A DNA stretch of 64,000 nt from Amycolatopsis eburnea (GTDB lineage: Bacteria > Actinomycetota > Actinomycetes > Mycobacteriales > Pseudonocardiaceae), in NCBI RefSeq assembly GCF_003937945.1, contig NZ_RSEC01000024.1:1-64000 (forward strand). The letters run 5' to 3'. Within the stretch, counting starts at the first letter, position 1. The number at the start of each line of letters is the position of its first letter. Shown piece after piece: positions 1 through 8,892 of this stretch. The position numbers and the translations under genes were made by a program. The notes under the pieces were generated by a model that was given only the letters and a program-made list of their open reading frames with translations, did not search any database and was not told where the DNA came from.

Positions 1-113
1 GCGTCCGCGGCTACATCTCCACCGCCCGCAAGAACAGCCTCCACGTCATCACCGCACTCCGCGACGCCATCACCGGAAACCCCTGGCTACCAACGACTGC
101 CGAAATGGCCTGA
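1..113 (+). mobile_element. IS66-family transposase, C-terminal fragment (cut by window start)
   Basis: The frame beginning at base 3 reads VRGYISTARKNSLHVITALR and ends about 17 residues later at TGA (111-113). The phrase RGYxSTARKNG followed by xxALxxAxxGxPWxP is typical of the extreme C-terminus of IS66-type transposases. Only about 36 residues are in the window, so it cannot be told whether the element is intact. It lies 27 bp beyond the end of the mce-associated operon, in convergent orientation. No terminal inverted repeat was recognised. Confidence 0.6.
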
Positions 114-140
114 ACAGTCACCGATCAGGTGGTCAACAAC

Positions 141-620
141 CTAGAGAGCAGTCAACGAGGAAATCTTCCAATGACCATCAACCCGCCGAGCCGTCACCGC
201 CAGCTGACCCACCGAAGACGAAAGCGCCCCGCCCGACCCCACCGTCTGCTGATCCAAGAACAACAACAACGAAGCCTCATCCCCCACCAAAGACCGCACC
301 CCCACCGCCCGCACCGTCGTAGTCCGAACCAGCTTCTCCGCCGCGGCCCGAGTACGTGCCGAAGCGAACTGGGCCTGGTACTGCCCCACCGCCTCCCCCG
401 TCAACACCTGGGAAGCCGCCCGCTCGGTCCGGGCCAGATTCGTGTAGTCGTAAGAAAACACGGACTTCACCGCATCACTGACCTCAGCAGAAACCGATGC
501 TGTAGCAGCGGAATCCACCAGGGCCTGGTTCGAGCCAGGAGACAACGAAGCCGCCTCGACGCCGAACCACACCGCGCAGCCCAGGGCCAGCGCGATCACC
601 AAAGCCAGCACCCGCGTCAT
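141..620 (-). CDS. mam4B: Mce-associated membrane protein (Mam4B, Rv3492c-like)
   Basis: A protein of about 159 residues with one N-terminal hydrophobic segment (residues 3-22, LALVIALALGCAVWFGVEA) and an extracytoplasmic domain of the kind found in Mce-associated (Mas/Mam) proteins. Its end, VDGHWKISSLTAL, resembles the WKI(S/A)xL ends of this family. The ATG at 618-620 overlaps the stop of the upstream mam4A gene (ATGA), which decides the start and implies coupled translation. As the last gene of the mce4-like operon it corresponds by position to M. tuberculosis Rv3492c. Such proteins are thought to stabilise Mce transporters; that role is family knowledge, not visible here. Confidence 0.8.
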   Translation of the reverse strand: MTRVLALVIALALGCAVWFGVEAASLSPGSNQALVDSAATASVSAEVSDAVKSVFSYDYTNLARTERAASQVLTGEAVGQYQAQFASARTRAAAEKLVRTTTVRAVGVRSLVGDEASLLLFLDQQTVGSGGALSSSVGQLAVTARRVDGHWKISSLTAL

Positions 621-1105
621 GACCCGGCCGCCTGGACACCGGCGATCTTCCACCCCGACGCCGACCGCGCGACGTCCACCGTCAGCCGGTTCAGCTTGGG
701 TGCCGCGGGCGAACCGCCCGTCGATACCCGGACGTCCAGTACCGCCAGCAGGCGGGCCGAACCCGCGGCGACGTCGATCTCCGTCACCGCCGCCTGGACC
801 AGGGATGCCGTGGACACCGTGCGCGCGGACGTCGCCCGGTCGATCTGGACCTGGCGGTCGCCGGACAGGTCCTTTCCGTACTGGCCGGTCGCCGATGCGA
901 TCCAGCGGTCGACGTCCGCGGCCGCCGAGCGGTAGTCGATCGTGTTCAGCGTGACCAGCTGAGGACCCGCTGCCGCCAGCACGGCGTCGCGCTCGCGACC
1001 GCGGGCCGAGGAGTCGTCGGACGCGGCTCGCCACCACGTCCAGCCCGTGAAGGCGGCTGCCAGCAAGGAAAACACCGTGAGCACCACCAAAAGACGGAGC
1101 TTCAC
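617..1105 (-). CDS. mam4A: Mce-associated membrane protein (Mam4A, Rv3493c-like)
   Basis: A 162-residue protein with an N-terminal membrane anchor (about residues 4-25, followed by WTWWRAA) and an extracytoplasmic domain ending SGWKIAGVQAAGS. The helical DRDxVLAAA-type segment, the later beta-rich half and the WKI end are typical of Mce-associated proteins. It overlaps mce4F by 4 bp upstream and mam4B by 4 bp downstream, so it is part of the same operon. By position it matches Rv3493c. It probably helps assemble or stabilise the mce4 lipid importer at the cell envelope (inference from family). Confidence 0.8.
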   Translation of the reverse strand: MKLRLLVVLTVFSLLAAAFTGWTWWRAASDDSSARGRERDAVLAAAGPQLVTLNTIDYRSAAADVDRWIASATGQYGKDLSGDRQVQIDRATSARTVSTASLVQAAVTEIDVAAGSARLLAVLDVRVSTGGSPAAPKLNRLTVDVARSASGWKIAGVQAAGS

Positions 1106-2334
1106 GGCGCGCCCAGCAGCCGGCCGAGGCCGCCCGAAGACGGGCCCGTCAGCAGGCTCAGCATGCCCGGGAGCGGCTGCGGAGCCGAAGCGGCGGTCTG
1201 TGATGGCGCGGCGGGGATCGCGGGCGGTTTGCCGGCGTAAGGGGCGTTCTGCGAGCCGCGGACCCCGGTCGGGCTGCCCGGCGGCTCGGCGCAGTACGCG
1301 TTCATGTTCACCGGTGCCTCAGTGAGATCGTTCGCCGGGCGCTGCTTAGTCCCCTCATAGCCCTTCGTGCACGAAGCGGGGTCGAAGAAGTTGAACACCA
1401 CGCCCAGGTGACCGGTGCCGTCCGGGGACGTCGACGGCGAGAACGCCCCGATGATCGGGTACGCCACCAGCAGTTCCTCGATCGAGTCGCGCCGGGACGA
1501 CGTGATCTGCGCGGTCGTCAGCAGGTTCGCGAACAGCACGCCCAGATCGGTGCCGGACGCCGCGAGCACGTCGCTGATCTGCCTGCTCAGCTGCGGCGCC
1601 TGCGCGATCACCCGCCGCAGGTCCGGGTCGGACTTCTTGAGCTGGCCCGAAATCGTCCTCAACCCGGAAGCGAAGTCGGTGATGTTCGCCGCCTGCCGCT
1701 GCTGCGTGTCCAGCACGACCCGCGAGTTCGCGAACAGCCCCTGCGTCTGCGGGACGTACTGCGTGGCGACGGCGGTCAGCGAGCCGGTGCTGTCCAGCAG
1801 CTGCTGCAGCTCCGGTCCGGCGCCCGCGAACGCGTCGTACGTCTCGTCGACGACCGTCCGCAACGACTCCGGGTGCACGCTCGCCACGAGATCGTCCAAA
1901 TGCGACAGCACGGTGTCCGGCGACGGCGGCAGCGACGTCTTGTCCGCCGTGATCACCGAGCCGTCCTTCAGGTACGGCCCACCGTCGTGCAAGGGAAGCA
2001 AGTCGACGAACTGCTCGCCCACCGCCGACCGGTTGGCCACCTGCGCGTGCGCGTCGGCCGGGATGTCCGGTGCTCCCGAGTCGATGTCGAGCGCCACGTC
2101 GACGCCGTGCTCGGTCAGCGTCATCCCGGTCACGCGCCCGACCGTCACGCCGCGGTAGGCGACCTCGGAGTTGACGAAGATGCCGCCGGAGTCGGTCAGC
2201 TGCGCCGTGACGACGTAGCCGCGGTTGCCGAACAGCCGGTCCAGCCCGGCGTACCGGCCGCCGGCGTAGACGACCGAAACCACCGCGATCACGACGAACG
2301 CGAACAGCTGGATCCGGACCTTGCGGGTGGTCAC
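1102..2334 (-). CDS. mce4F: MCE family protein Mce4F-like, substrate-binding subunit of steroid importer
   Basis: A 410-residue protein with a signal-anchor (residues 8-24), an MCE domain (about 35-115, including SEVAYRGVTVGRV and VGEQFVDLLP) and a long helical domain typical of actinobacterial Mce proteins. The C-terminal tail is rich in Pro, Ala and Gly. Six such subunits (A-F) form the periplasm-spanning tube of Mce complexes, and YrbE pairs are the permease. Its ATG overlaps the stop of mce4E by 4 bp. It is the sixth and last mce gene, which justifies the F designation; the assignment to mce4 rather than another mce set rests on the neighbouring steroid genes. Confidence 0.88.
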   Translation of the reverse strand: MTTRKVRIQLFAFVVIAVVSVVYAGGRYAGLDRLFGNRGYVVTAQLTDSGGIFVNSEVAYRGVTVGRVTGMTLTEHGVDVALDIDSGAPDIPADAHAQVANRSAVGEQFVDLLPLHDGGPYLKDGSVITADKTSLPPSPDTVLSHLDDLVASVHPESLRTVVDETYDAFAGAGPELQQLLDSTGSLTAVATQYVPQTQGLFANSRVVLDTQQRQAANITDFASGLRTISGQLKKSDPDLRRVIAQAPQLSRQISDVLAASGTDLGVLFANLLTTAQITSSRRDSIEELLVAYPIIGAFSPSTSPDGTGHLGVVFNFFDPASCTKGYEGTKQRPANDLTEAPVNMNAYCAEPPGSPTGVRGSQNAPYAGKPPAIPAAPSQTAASAPQPLPGMLSLLTGPSSGGLGRLLGAP

Positions 2335-3482
2335 CGGCCACCCCCGATCAGCCCGAGCAGGCCGCCCAGCAGGTTCGGGCCGGCGGCCTGCGGCACCGAA
2401 CCGAGGTCGGGCAGCGGCAGCGGCGGCGCGACCGGCGCCTGGCCGCCGATGGTCTGGGGCAGCGCGACCGGCGGCTGCGACGAGTTCGTGAAGTTCGAGA
2501 TCAGCGTGTCCAGGTCGAGGTTCACGTTCGCCTCGACGTTCGCGTAGTCGCCCTTGATCACGTTGCCCGCGTAGTCCGGGAACGGGTACGTCAGCAGGAT
2601 CTGCAAGGCGTTCGGCAGGTTGGAGCCCGCCTCGCCGAGCTTCGTCAACGTCGGCTGCAGCGCCTTGAGGTTCGCGACGAGCTCGTCACGGCTCTTCGTC
2701 ACGGTGTCGACCGCGACGCCGGACAGCGTGTTGAGCGCGTTCAGCATGCCCACGAGCTGGTCGCGCTGGTCGGTGACGATCTTCAGGCCCGGTGCTAGGT
2801 TGTCCAGCGCGTTCGACAGGTTCTGCGTCTGCCCGGTCAACGTCTTGGACAGCTTCGCGAGCCCGTCGATCGCGCGCAGGATTTCGGTGCGGTGCCCGTC
2901 GAGCTGGGTCGCCAGTTCGTCCACCCGGGACAGCAGCGCGCGGATCTCCGGCTCATTGCCGGACAGCGCGTCGTTCAGCTCGTGGCTGATCTTCTGGATC
3001 TGCTCGACGCCGCCGCCGTTGAGCAGCAGGGAAAGCGCGCCGAGCACCTCCTCGACCTCGGGGTTGCGGTTGGTGCGCCCGAGCGGGATCTGCGCGCCAT
3101 CACCCAGATGACCGGACGCCGGTTCGGCCGTCGGCACGCTCAGCTCGACGAACTTCTCCCCCAGCAGCGAGGACTGCTTCAGCTCGGCACGCGCGTTCGC
3201 GGGCAGCGCGATGTCGCCGTTCACCGTCATCGCCACGAGCGCGGACCGCGTGTCCGGGGTCAGGGAAATCTTGTCGACCCGCCCGACGGCGACGTCGTTG
3301 ACCTTGACGCTCGACTGCGGCACCAGGTCCAGGACGTCGGTGAACAGCGCCGTCACGTGGTACGGGTGGTCGCCGACGTCGGCGCCGCCCGGCAGCGGCG
3401 TGCCGTAGAGGCCGTTGAACCCGCCGTCGCTGCAGGCCGCCAGCACGAGCACCCCGGCGAGCACGCCCGCGAGCCGCTTCAC
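2331..3482 (-). CDS. mce4E: MCE family lipoprotein Mce4E-like (LprN type)
   Basis: A 383-residue protein starting at GTG (3480-3482), which overlaps the mce4D stop as GTGA. The N-terminus is a lipoprotein signal with lipobox LAAC, so Cys17 is the predicted lipidated residue. Mce E subunits are the lipoprotein members of the six-gene sets, which agrees with its position. The MCE domain spans about residues 40-120 (SSVKVNDVAVGRV, LLGEKFVEL). A long helical region follows, and the tail is rich in Pro and Gly. It acts in the mce4-like lipid importer on the outer face of the membrane. Confidence 0.88.
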   Translation of the reverse strand: MKRLAGVLAGVLVLAACSDGGFNGLYGTPLPGGADVGDHPYHVTALFTDVLDLVPQSSVKVNDVAVGRVDKISLTPDTRSALVAMTVNGDIALPANARAELKQSSLLGEKFVELSVPTAEPASGHLGDGAQIPLGRTNRNPEVEEVLGALSLLLNGGGVEQIQKISHELNDALSGNEPEIRALLSRVDELATQLDGHRTEILRAIDGLAKLSKTLTGQTQNLSNALDNLAPGLKIVTDQRDQLVGMLNALNTLSGVAVDTVTKSRDELVANLKALQPTLTKLGEAGSNLPNALQILLTYPFPDYAGNVIKGDYANVEANVNLDLDTLISNFTNSSQPPVALPQTIGGQAPVAPPLPLPDLGSVPQAAGPNLLGGLLGLIGGGR

Positions 3483-4672
3483 TTCGCACCGCCCGAAAGC
3501 TGCTCCATGACGTCGACGAGCGGGAGCGGCAACGGTGGCAGGGTCCCGTTCTGCAGGGAGTTGAGCACCTGCGGGACGGTCGGCAGCTTCAGCGCGCCGT
3601 CCAGCACCGGCGCGAGCTGCTTGCAGATGTTCCCCAGCGCGTCCGGGAGCTGCTTCGGCGTGAACGAGCTGATCAGCCGGCAGACGGTGAGGATCGGCGG
3701 GTTGGTCAGCTCGTTGAGGTTGTCGCGCACGGCGATCGTGCCCGACGCGGCGTCGTAGGAGTTGATGAAGTTGGTCGCGCCGGTCGGGGCGATGTCGAGC
3801 ACCTCGGCGAGCGCGGCCCGCTGGTCGACCAGGACCTTCGACAGCGACGCCAGCTTGTCCACATTGGACTCCAGCGCGCCCTTGTTGTCGTTGACGAACG
3901 TCTGGACGTCCCCGAGCGCGCCGCCGAGCGACTGCAGCGCGGCCCCCACCTCGGACGAGTCCGCCGCGAGGAACTGGCTGACTTCGGCGACGCGGCCGTA
4001 GAACTCGTTGAGCTGCTGGTCGCTCTGGGCCAGCGCGCCGGTGAAGGAGTTGAGGTTCTGCACGGTCGAGAACAGGTCGTCCTTCGAGCCGTCGAGGGTC
4101 TTGGCCAGTTCGGCGAGCTGCCCGACCGTCGAGTTCAGCGAAGCGCCGTTGCCCTTCAACGTGTTCGCCGCGGTGTCCAGGACGCCGGACAGCGCGCCGT
4201 CCTTGTTGGCGCCGTTGGGTCCCAGTGCCGTCGACAGCTTGTCCAGGCTCGAGTACAGGTCGTCCAGCTCGACCGGCGTCGCCGTGCGGTCCTTCGCCAG
4301 CACCGTTCCCGAAGCCAGGACCGGGCCGCTGTCGTAGGCCGGCGTCAGCTGGACGTACCGGTCGCTGACCAGGCTCGGCGCGACGACGACCGCGCCGACG
4401 TCGGCGGGCAGCTGGACGTCGTCGACGCGCATGTCGACGCGCACGGCGTCGCCCTGCGGCGTGACGTCGGTGACCTGCCCGACCGGCACGCCGAGCACCC
4501 GCACCGACGAACCGGCGTAGAGCCCGACGGTCTTGCCGAAGTAGGCGGACAGCTTCGTCCCGGTGGATTCCCGGAACACCAGCCACAGCCCGGCGGTGAC
4601 GACCAGCGCCACGATGCAGGCGAATGCCAGCCACGTCACCAGGCTGCGGCCGCGGTAGGTCCGGATGGTCAT
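3479..4672 (-). CDS. mce4D: MCE family protein Mce4D-like
   Basis: The start is the ATG at 4670-4672 (MTIRTYRGRSLVTW), which overlaps the mce4C stop (ATGA), and not the in-frame ATG 102 bp upstream that lies inside mce4C. The 397-residue protein has an N-terminal membrane anchor (about residues 10-32), an MCE domain with GSSVRVLGVPVGQV and LVSDRYVQLTP, and long coiled helices. Two cysteines in the C-terminal half (VCRLIS, NICKQL) are also usual in these subunits. It is the fourth mce gene of the operon. Confidence 0.87.
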   Translation of the reverse strand: MTIRTYRGRSLVTWLAFACIVALVVTAGLWLVFRESTGTKLSAYFGKTVGLYAGSSVRVLGVPVGQVTDVTPQGDAVRVDMRVDDVQLPADVGAVVVAPSLVSDRYVQLTPAYDSGPVLASGTVLAKDRTATPVELDDLYSSLDKLSTALGPNGANKDGALSGVLDTAANTLKGNGASLNSTVGQLAELAKTLDGSKDDLFSTVQNLNSFTGALAQSDQQLNEFYGRVAEVSQFLAADSSEVGAALQSLGGALGDVQTFVNDNKGALESNVDKLASLSKVLVDQRAALAEVLDIAPTGATNFINSYDAASGTIAVRDNLNELTNPPILTVCRLISSFTPKQLPDALGNICKQLAPVLDGALKLPTVPQVLNSLQNGTLPPLPLPLVDVMEQLSGGAK

Positions 4673-5700
4673 CGGCCGCCCACCCCCTGGTTCGGCGCCG
4701 CGATCGGCGGGGTGCAGCCTTCGGGGTTGATGGTCACGACGCCGGCGTTGATCGTCGGCGGCAGCAGCCCGCACAGGTAGCCCTCGAACCAGCGGCCGTT
4801 GCCGGTCGCGTTCGCGCCGACGCGGGCGAACGGCGCCATCAGCTGCAGGCTCTTGTCGAGGTTGCCCTGGTTGCGCTGCAGGATGTCGGTCACCTTCCCC
4901 AGCTTGTCCAGCGTCGGTTTCAGCTGCGCGCGGTTGTCCTGGACCAGCCCGGTCAGCTGCTGCGAGAGCTGCTGGGTGCCGGTGAGCAGCGCGTTGATCG
5001 CCTTCTTGCGGTTCTGCAGCTCGCCGAGCAGCAGGTTGCCGTCGCTGATCACGCGTTGCAGCTGGGCGTTGCGGTCGGAGAGCGTCTTCGACACCTGGCT
5101 CGTGTTGGCCAGCAGCGTGTGCAGGTCGGCGTCACGAGAAGACACTGTGCGCGCCAGCGATGACAGCCCGGTGAGCGTGTCCTTCAGGTACTGCGGGCTG
5201 TCCTTGAGGCTGTCGGACAATGCGTTGAAGCTGTCCGCGAGCTGCTTCGTGTCGATGTCGCCGACCGTCGTCGACAGCTGCTCGAAGGCGTCCTGCAGCT
5301 GGAACGGCGTGCGCGTGCGGGCCTGCGGGATCGTCGCGTCCGGCTCCTGCGTGCCGCCGCCCTTCGGGTCGAGCGCGAGGTACTTCTCCCCCAGCAGCGT
5401 CTTGATCTCGATGGACGCCGTCGTGGCGTCGCCGACCCGGACGTCCTTGACGCGGAACTTCACGAGCACCTGCTTGCCCGCGAGCTTCACCGAGGACACC
5501 GTGCCGACCTTCACCCCGGCGACCTCGACCTCGTTGTCCGGCGCCAGCCCGGCGGACTCGCCGAAGTACGCCGAGTACGTCGTGCCGTTGCCGAAGAACG
5601 GGAGCTGGTCGGAGAAGTACGTCGTGGCCGTGACGAGCACGATCAGCACGAGCGCGACCGCGCCGACTCCCGCCTGGTTGCGTTCCTTCAGCGGCTTCAC
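4669..5700 (-). CDS. mce4C: MCE family protein Mce4C-like
   Basis: The GTG start at 5698-5700 overlaps the mce4B stop (GTGA). The 343-residue protein has a single membrane anchor (AGVGAVALVLIVLVTATTYF, about residues 10-29) and an MCE domain with DNEVEVAGVKVGTV and LLGEKYLAL. A helical region with several QLS and LSDRNAQL-type heptads follows. The C-terminus contains WFEGYLCGLLPP with the conserved cysteine of MceC/B-type subunits. It is one of the six subunits of the lipid-conducting tube. Confidence 0.87.
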   Translation of the reverse strand: MKPLKERNQAGVGAVALVLIVLVTATTYFSDQLPFFGNGTTYSAYFGESAGLAPDNEVEVAGVKVGTVSSVKLAGKQVLVKFRVKDVRVGDATTASIEIKTLLGEKYLALDPKGGGTQEPDATIPQARTRTPFQLQDAFEQLSTTVGDIDTKQLADSFNALSDSLKDSPQYLKDTLTGLSSLARTVSSRDADLHTLLANTSQVSKTLSDRNAQLQRVISDGNLLLGELQNRKKAINALLTGTQQLSQQLTGLVQDNRAQLKPTLDKLGKVTDILQRNQGNLDKSLQLMAPFARVGANATGNGRWFEGYLCGLLPPTINAGVVTINPEGCTPPIAAPNQGVGGR

Positions 5701-6734
5701 GGACCACACCTCTCCGCGCGCTGCGTACCGGGGATGGGGACGATCGGCAGGGTGATGTCCAGCGAGGAAATGCCGATGGTGCCGGTGATCCCGCACAGGT
5801 AGTAGTTGAACCAGCTGCCGTAGGACAGGGTCCGGGTGAACTTCTGCAGGTTGCCGGGCAGCACTTCCAGGAGATGGTTGAGCAGCTCGCCGGAGTCGCC
5901 GAGGTTCTGCGACAGCACGCCGAGCTGGGCGACGTCGTCCTTGAGCGCCGGCCGCGCGTCGGCCAGCAGGCCCGTCGTGGACACCGCGAGGTCGCCGAGC
6001 GCGCTGACCGCGTCGCCGATCGGCTTGCGCTGCTCGGCCAGGCCGCTGACCAGCTTCTGCGTCTGCTCGATGAGGTCGCCGAGCTGGGGGCCGTGCGCGT
6101 TGACCGTGCCGAGCACGGTGTTGAGGTTCGCGATGACCTGGCCGATCACCTGGTCCTTGCTCGCGATCGCGCTCGTCAGGGACGCGGTGTGCTGCAGCAG
6201 GCTGGTGATCGTGCCGCCCTCGCCCTGGAAGACGCTGATGATCTCGGCCGAGAGCTGGTTGACGTCCTTCGGGCTCAGCGCCTTGAACAACGGCTTGAAC
6301 CCGTTGAACAGCACGGTGAGGTTGAGCGCGGGCTTGGTGCGCTCGGGCGAGATCGTGCCGCCGTCCTCGAGGGCCTTCTGCCCGGGGACGTCGGTGCCGA
6401 GCGCGAGGTAGCGCTGGCCGACCAGGTTGCGGTACTTGATCGTCGCGGTCACCGTCTCCGGCAGCCGGTAGGTGTGCTCGACGTCGAACCGCACCTGCGC
6501 CAGGTTGCGCTCGCCCTCGACCACCTCGATCGCGTCGACCTGCCCGACCTTGACCCCGGCGATGCGGACGTCGTCGCCTTCCTTGAGCCCGGACGCGTCG
6601 GTGAACTTCGCCAGGTACCCGGACGTCTCGCCGAAGTTCGTGTTCGCGATGGTGGCCGCGAGGATGCCGGTGAACAGCACGGTGACGACGGCGAAGACCG
6701 CCAGCTTGATCAGGGCGGGGACGAAGCTCCTCAC
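5697..6734 (-). CDS. mce4B: MCE family protein Mce4B-like
   Basis: A 345-residue protein with an N-terminal anchor (residues 5-27, ALIKLAVFAVVTVLFTGIL) and an MCE domain containing GDDVRIAGVKVGQV and LVGQRYLALG. A long helical domain follows, ending in the SWFNYYLCGITG motif seen in MceB proteins. The ATG overlaps the mce4A stop by 4 bp, and its own TGA overlaps the next start. Its placement second after mce4A and the closely similar mce4C confirm the standard A-F order. Confidence 0.88.
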   Translation of the reverse strand: MRSFVPALIKLAVFAVVTVLFTGILAATIANTNFGETSGYLAKFTDASGLKEGDDVRIAGVKVGQVDAIEVVEGERNLAQVRFDVEHTYRLPETVTATIKYRNLVGQRYLALGTDVPGQKALEDGGTISPERTKPALNLTVLFNGFKPLFKALSPKDVNQLSAEIISVFQGEGGTITSLLQHTASLTSAIASKDQVIGQVIANLNTVLGTVNAHGPQLGDLIEQTQKLVSGLAEQRKPIGDAVSALGDLAVSTTGLLADARPALKDDVAQLGVLSQNLGDSGELLNHLLEVLPGNLQKFTRTLSYGSWFNYYLCGITGTIGISSLDITLPIVPIPGTQRAERCGP

Positions 6735-8053
6735 TTGAGCTCCACCTCCGCCCCGCGGTAGAGCGGCCCGACGAGCAGGCCGGCCCAGCCGGGCACGTCA
6801 CCCGGCGCGGTGCCGAGCGCGGGCGAGGCGAGCAGGTCGATCAGGTCGCGCTCGTAGCTCGAGCCGACGATCGTGCCGGACCCGCCGATCGCGCCACCGC
6901 CGGCGGGCAGCTCCTCCGGCGGGTACTTCGGCGGCGGGGGCTTGCTGGAGCCGTCCTTGATCGCGCCGTCCGGCGGGTACTGCGGCCACACCCCGGGGTG
7001 CGGGACGCTCGGGTAGCACCGCGGCCCGCGCTTGTCCTCGTACTTCGGCTCGTCGACGCCGGGGAGGTACTTGCCGCGGCTGGCGGCGAACTCGATGGTG
7101 ACCCGGCTGACCTCGGGGTGCGCGGTGCCCTTGCCGAACGCCAGCTCCGCGCGCGGCACGGACTCGGCGAGCTGCCGCATCAGGCACGGGTACTCGGGCG
7201 CGTACTTGGCCAGGACGTCGAGGGTCGGCTGGATCGCCGTGGTGAGCCGGATCAGGTTGTCCTTGTTGACCTGCAGGAAGTTCGTCAGGTCCACGGACGC
7301 CGCGGTGACGGTGGCGTAGAGGTCGCTCAGCTGGGCGCGCTGGTCGACGATCGTGCGGCTCGTCGTCGTCAGGTCGGACAGCGCCTGCAGCACGTCGGGC
7401 GCGGCCTTGTCGTAGGTGTCCGCCACGTTCGCCAGCCCGGTGATGTCGGCCTTCACGTCCGGCAGCGACGGGTTCAGCTTGCCGAGGTAGTCGCTCAGCT
7501 GGACGAGGGTCTGGCCGAGCTGCTTGCCGCGGCCGTCGAGCGCGGTCGACACCGCCGTCAGCGTGCTCGACAGCTTCTCGGGCTGGACCGCCTGCAGCAG
7601 CGGCATCACGTCGTCGAGCACCTTCTGCAGCTCGATCGCCGCGCTGCTGCGGTCCTGCGGGATGACGTCGCCCGCCTTGATCGGACCTTCGGACGTCTCG
7701 GGCAGCTGCAGGGCGACGTACCGCTCGCCGAAGAGCGTCTTCGGCAGCAGCCGCGCGGACACGTTTCGAGGGATGACGTGGGTCTTGCCCGGGTCCAGCG
7801 CCAGCTCCAGCTCGGCGTGGTCGCCCTTGGCCACCACCGAGCGGACTTCGCCGACGAGCATGCCGCGGACCTTCACGTCGCCGCCCGTGCGCAGCTGGCT
7901 GCCGACGCGGTCGGTCTCCAGCTTCACGAGCGTCACCGGCGTGAACGCCTTGTTGTACACGGCGAGCGTGAACGCGATGAACAGCGCGGCCACGAGCAGG
8001 AAGGCGAGCCCCAGCACCTGGTACCGGAGCCGCTGCCACAGCTCGCGCCTCAT
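6731..8053 (-). CDS. mce4A: MCE family protein Mce4A-like
   Basis: The start is the ATG at 8051-8053 (MRRELWQRLRYQVLG), overlapping the yrbE4B stop by 4 bp. The 440-residue protein has a membrane anchor at about residues 12-33, an MCE domain (GGDVKVRGMLVGEV, LFGERYVALQLP) and a long helical region. The C-terminal third is unusually rich in Pro, Gly and Tyr (KPPPPKYPPEELPAGGG). The tail is probably flexible and extracytoplasmic. It is the first mce gene after the two permease genes, hence the A designation. Confidence 0.88.
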   Translation of the reverse strand: MRRELWQRLRYQVLGLAFLLVAALFIAFTLAVYNKAFTPVTLVKLETDRVGSQLRTGGDVKVRGMLVGEVRSVVAKGDHAELELALDPGKTHVIPRNVSARLLPKTLFGERYVALQLPETSEGPIKAGDVIPQDRSSAAIELQKVLDDVMPLLQAVQPEKLSSTLTAVSTALDGRGKQLGQTLVQLSDYLGKLNPSLPDVKADITGLANVADTYDKAAPDVLQALSDLTTTSRTIVDQRAQLSDLYATVTAASVDLTNFLQVNKDNLIRLTTAIQPTLDVLAKYAPEYPCLMRQLAESVPRAELAFGKGTAHPEVSRVTIEFAASRGKYLPGVDEPKYEDKRGPRCYPSVPHPGVWPQYPPDGAIKDGSSKPPPPKYPPEELPAGGGAIGGSGTIVGSSYERDLIDLLASPALGTAPGDVPGWAGLLVGPLYRGAEVELK

Positions 8054-8892
8054 CCGGAGATCCTCACCGTCGTGTTGGCGCCCCAGATCGCCAGCGACAG
8101 GAAGAAGTCCAGCACGGAGATCAGCACGATCGACGTCCGCACCGCGCGGCCCACCGCGACGCCGACGCCCGCCGGGCCGCCGCTGGCGTTGAAGCCGTAG
8201 TAGCAATGGGACAGGATCACGAGCACGCTGAACACGATCACCTTCCCGAACGACCAGAGGACGTCGCCGGGTGGCAGGAACAGCGTGAAGTAGTGGTCGT
8301 AGGTGCCCGCGGACTGGCCGTAGAGCCAGATGGTGATCTGGCGGGACGCGAGGTAGCTCGAGAGCAGGCCGACCGCGTACAGCGGGATCACCGCGGCGAC
8401 GCCGGCGAGCACCCGCGTCGTCACCAGGTACGGCATGCTCGGCACGCCCATGACTTCCAGCGCGTCGATCTCCTCGGAAATCCGCATCGCGCCGAGCTGG
8501 GCGGTGAAGCCGCAGCCGACGGTCGCGCTCAGCGCGAGCCCGGCCGACAGCGGCGCGACCTCGCGCGTGTTGAAGTAGGCGGAGATGAACCCGGTGAGCG
8601 CGGCCGTGCCGAGCTGGTTGAGCGCGGAATAGCCCTGCAGGCCGACGATGAGACCGGTGAAGAGCGTCATGCCGATCATCACGCCGAGCGTGCCGCCGAT
8701 GACCGCGAGACCACCGGTGCCGAAGCAGACTTCGGTGAGCAGCCGCAGCGTTTCCCGGCTGTAGCGGCGGATCGTGCGTGGCGACCAGGCGAGCGCTTTC
8801 GCGGCGAACGCGAGCTGCTTGCCGAGCCCTTCCAGGCTCTGGCCGGGACGCGCGATGTACTCGAGCGTCCGATCGGTGTCGACGGCCGTCAT
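8050..8892 (-). CDS. yrbE4B: YrbE4B-like Mce transporter permease (MlaE family)
   Basis: A 280-residue integral membrane protein of the MlaE/YrbE permease family. Visible family features are the conserved central segment RISEEIDALEVMGVPSMPYLV and the ASGGPAGVGVAVGRAV segment near the C-terminus, with about five hydrophobic helices. The ATG at 8890-8892 shares one base with the stop of yrbE4A (TGATG), indicating coupled translation. It forms the inner-membrane channel together with YrbE4A. The ATPase subunit (MceG/Mkl) is not encoded in this window, as is usual for these loci. Confidence 0.92.
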   Translation of the reverse strand: MTAVDTDRTLEYIARPGQSLEGLGKQLAFAAKALAWSPRTIRRYSRETLRLLTEVCFGTGGLAVIGGTLGVMIGMTLFTGLIVGLQGYSALNQLGTAALTGFISAYFNTREVAPLSAGLALSATVGCGFTAQLGAMRISEEIDALEVMGVPSMPYLVTTRVLAGVAAVIPLYAVGLLSSYLASRQITIWLYGQSAGTYDHYFTLFLPPGDVLWSFGKVIVFSVLVILSHCYYGFNASGGPAGVGVAVGRAVRTSIVLISVLDFFLSLAIWGANTTVRISG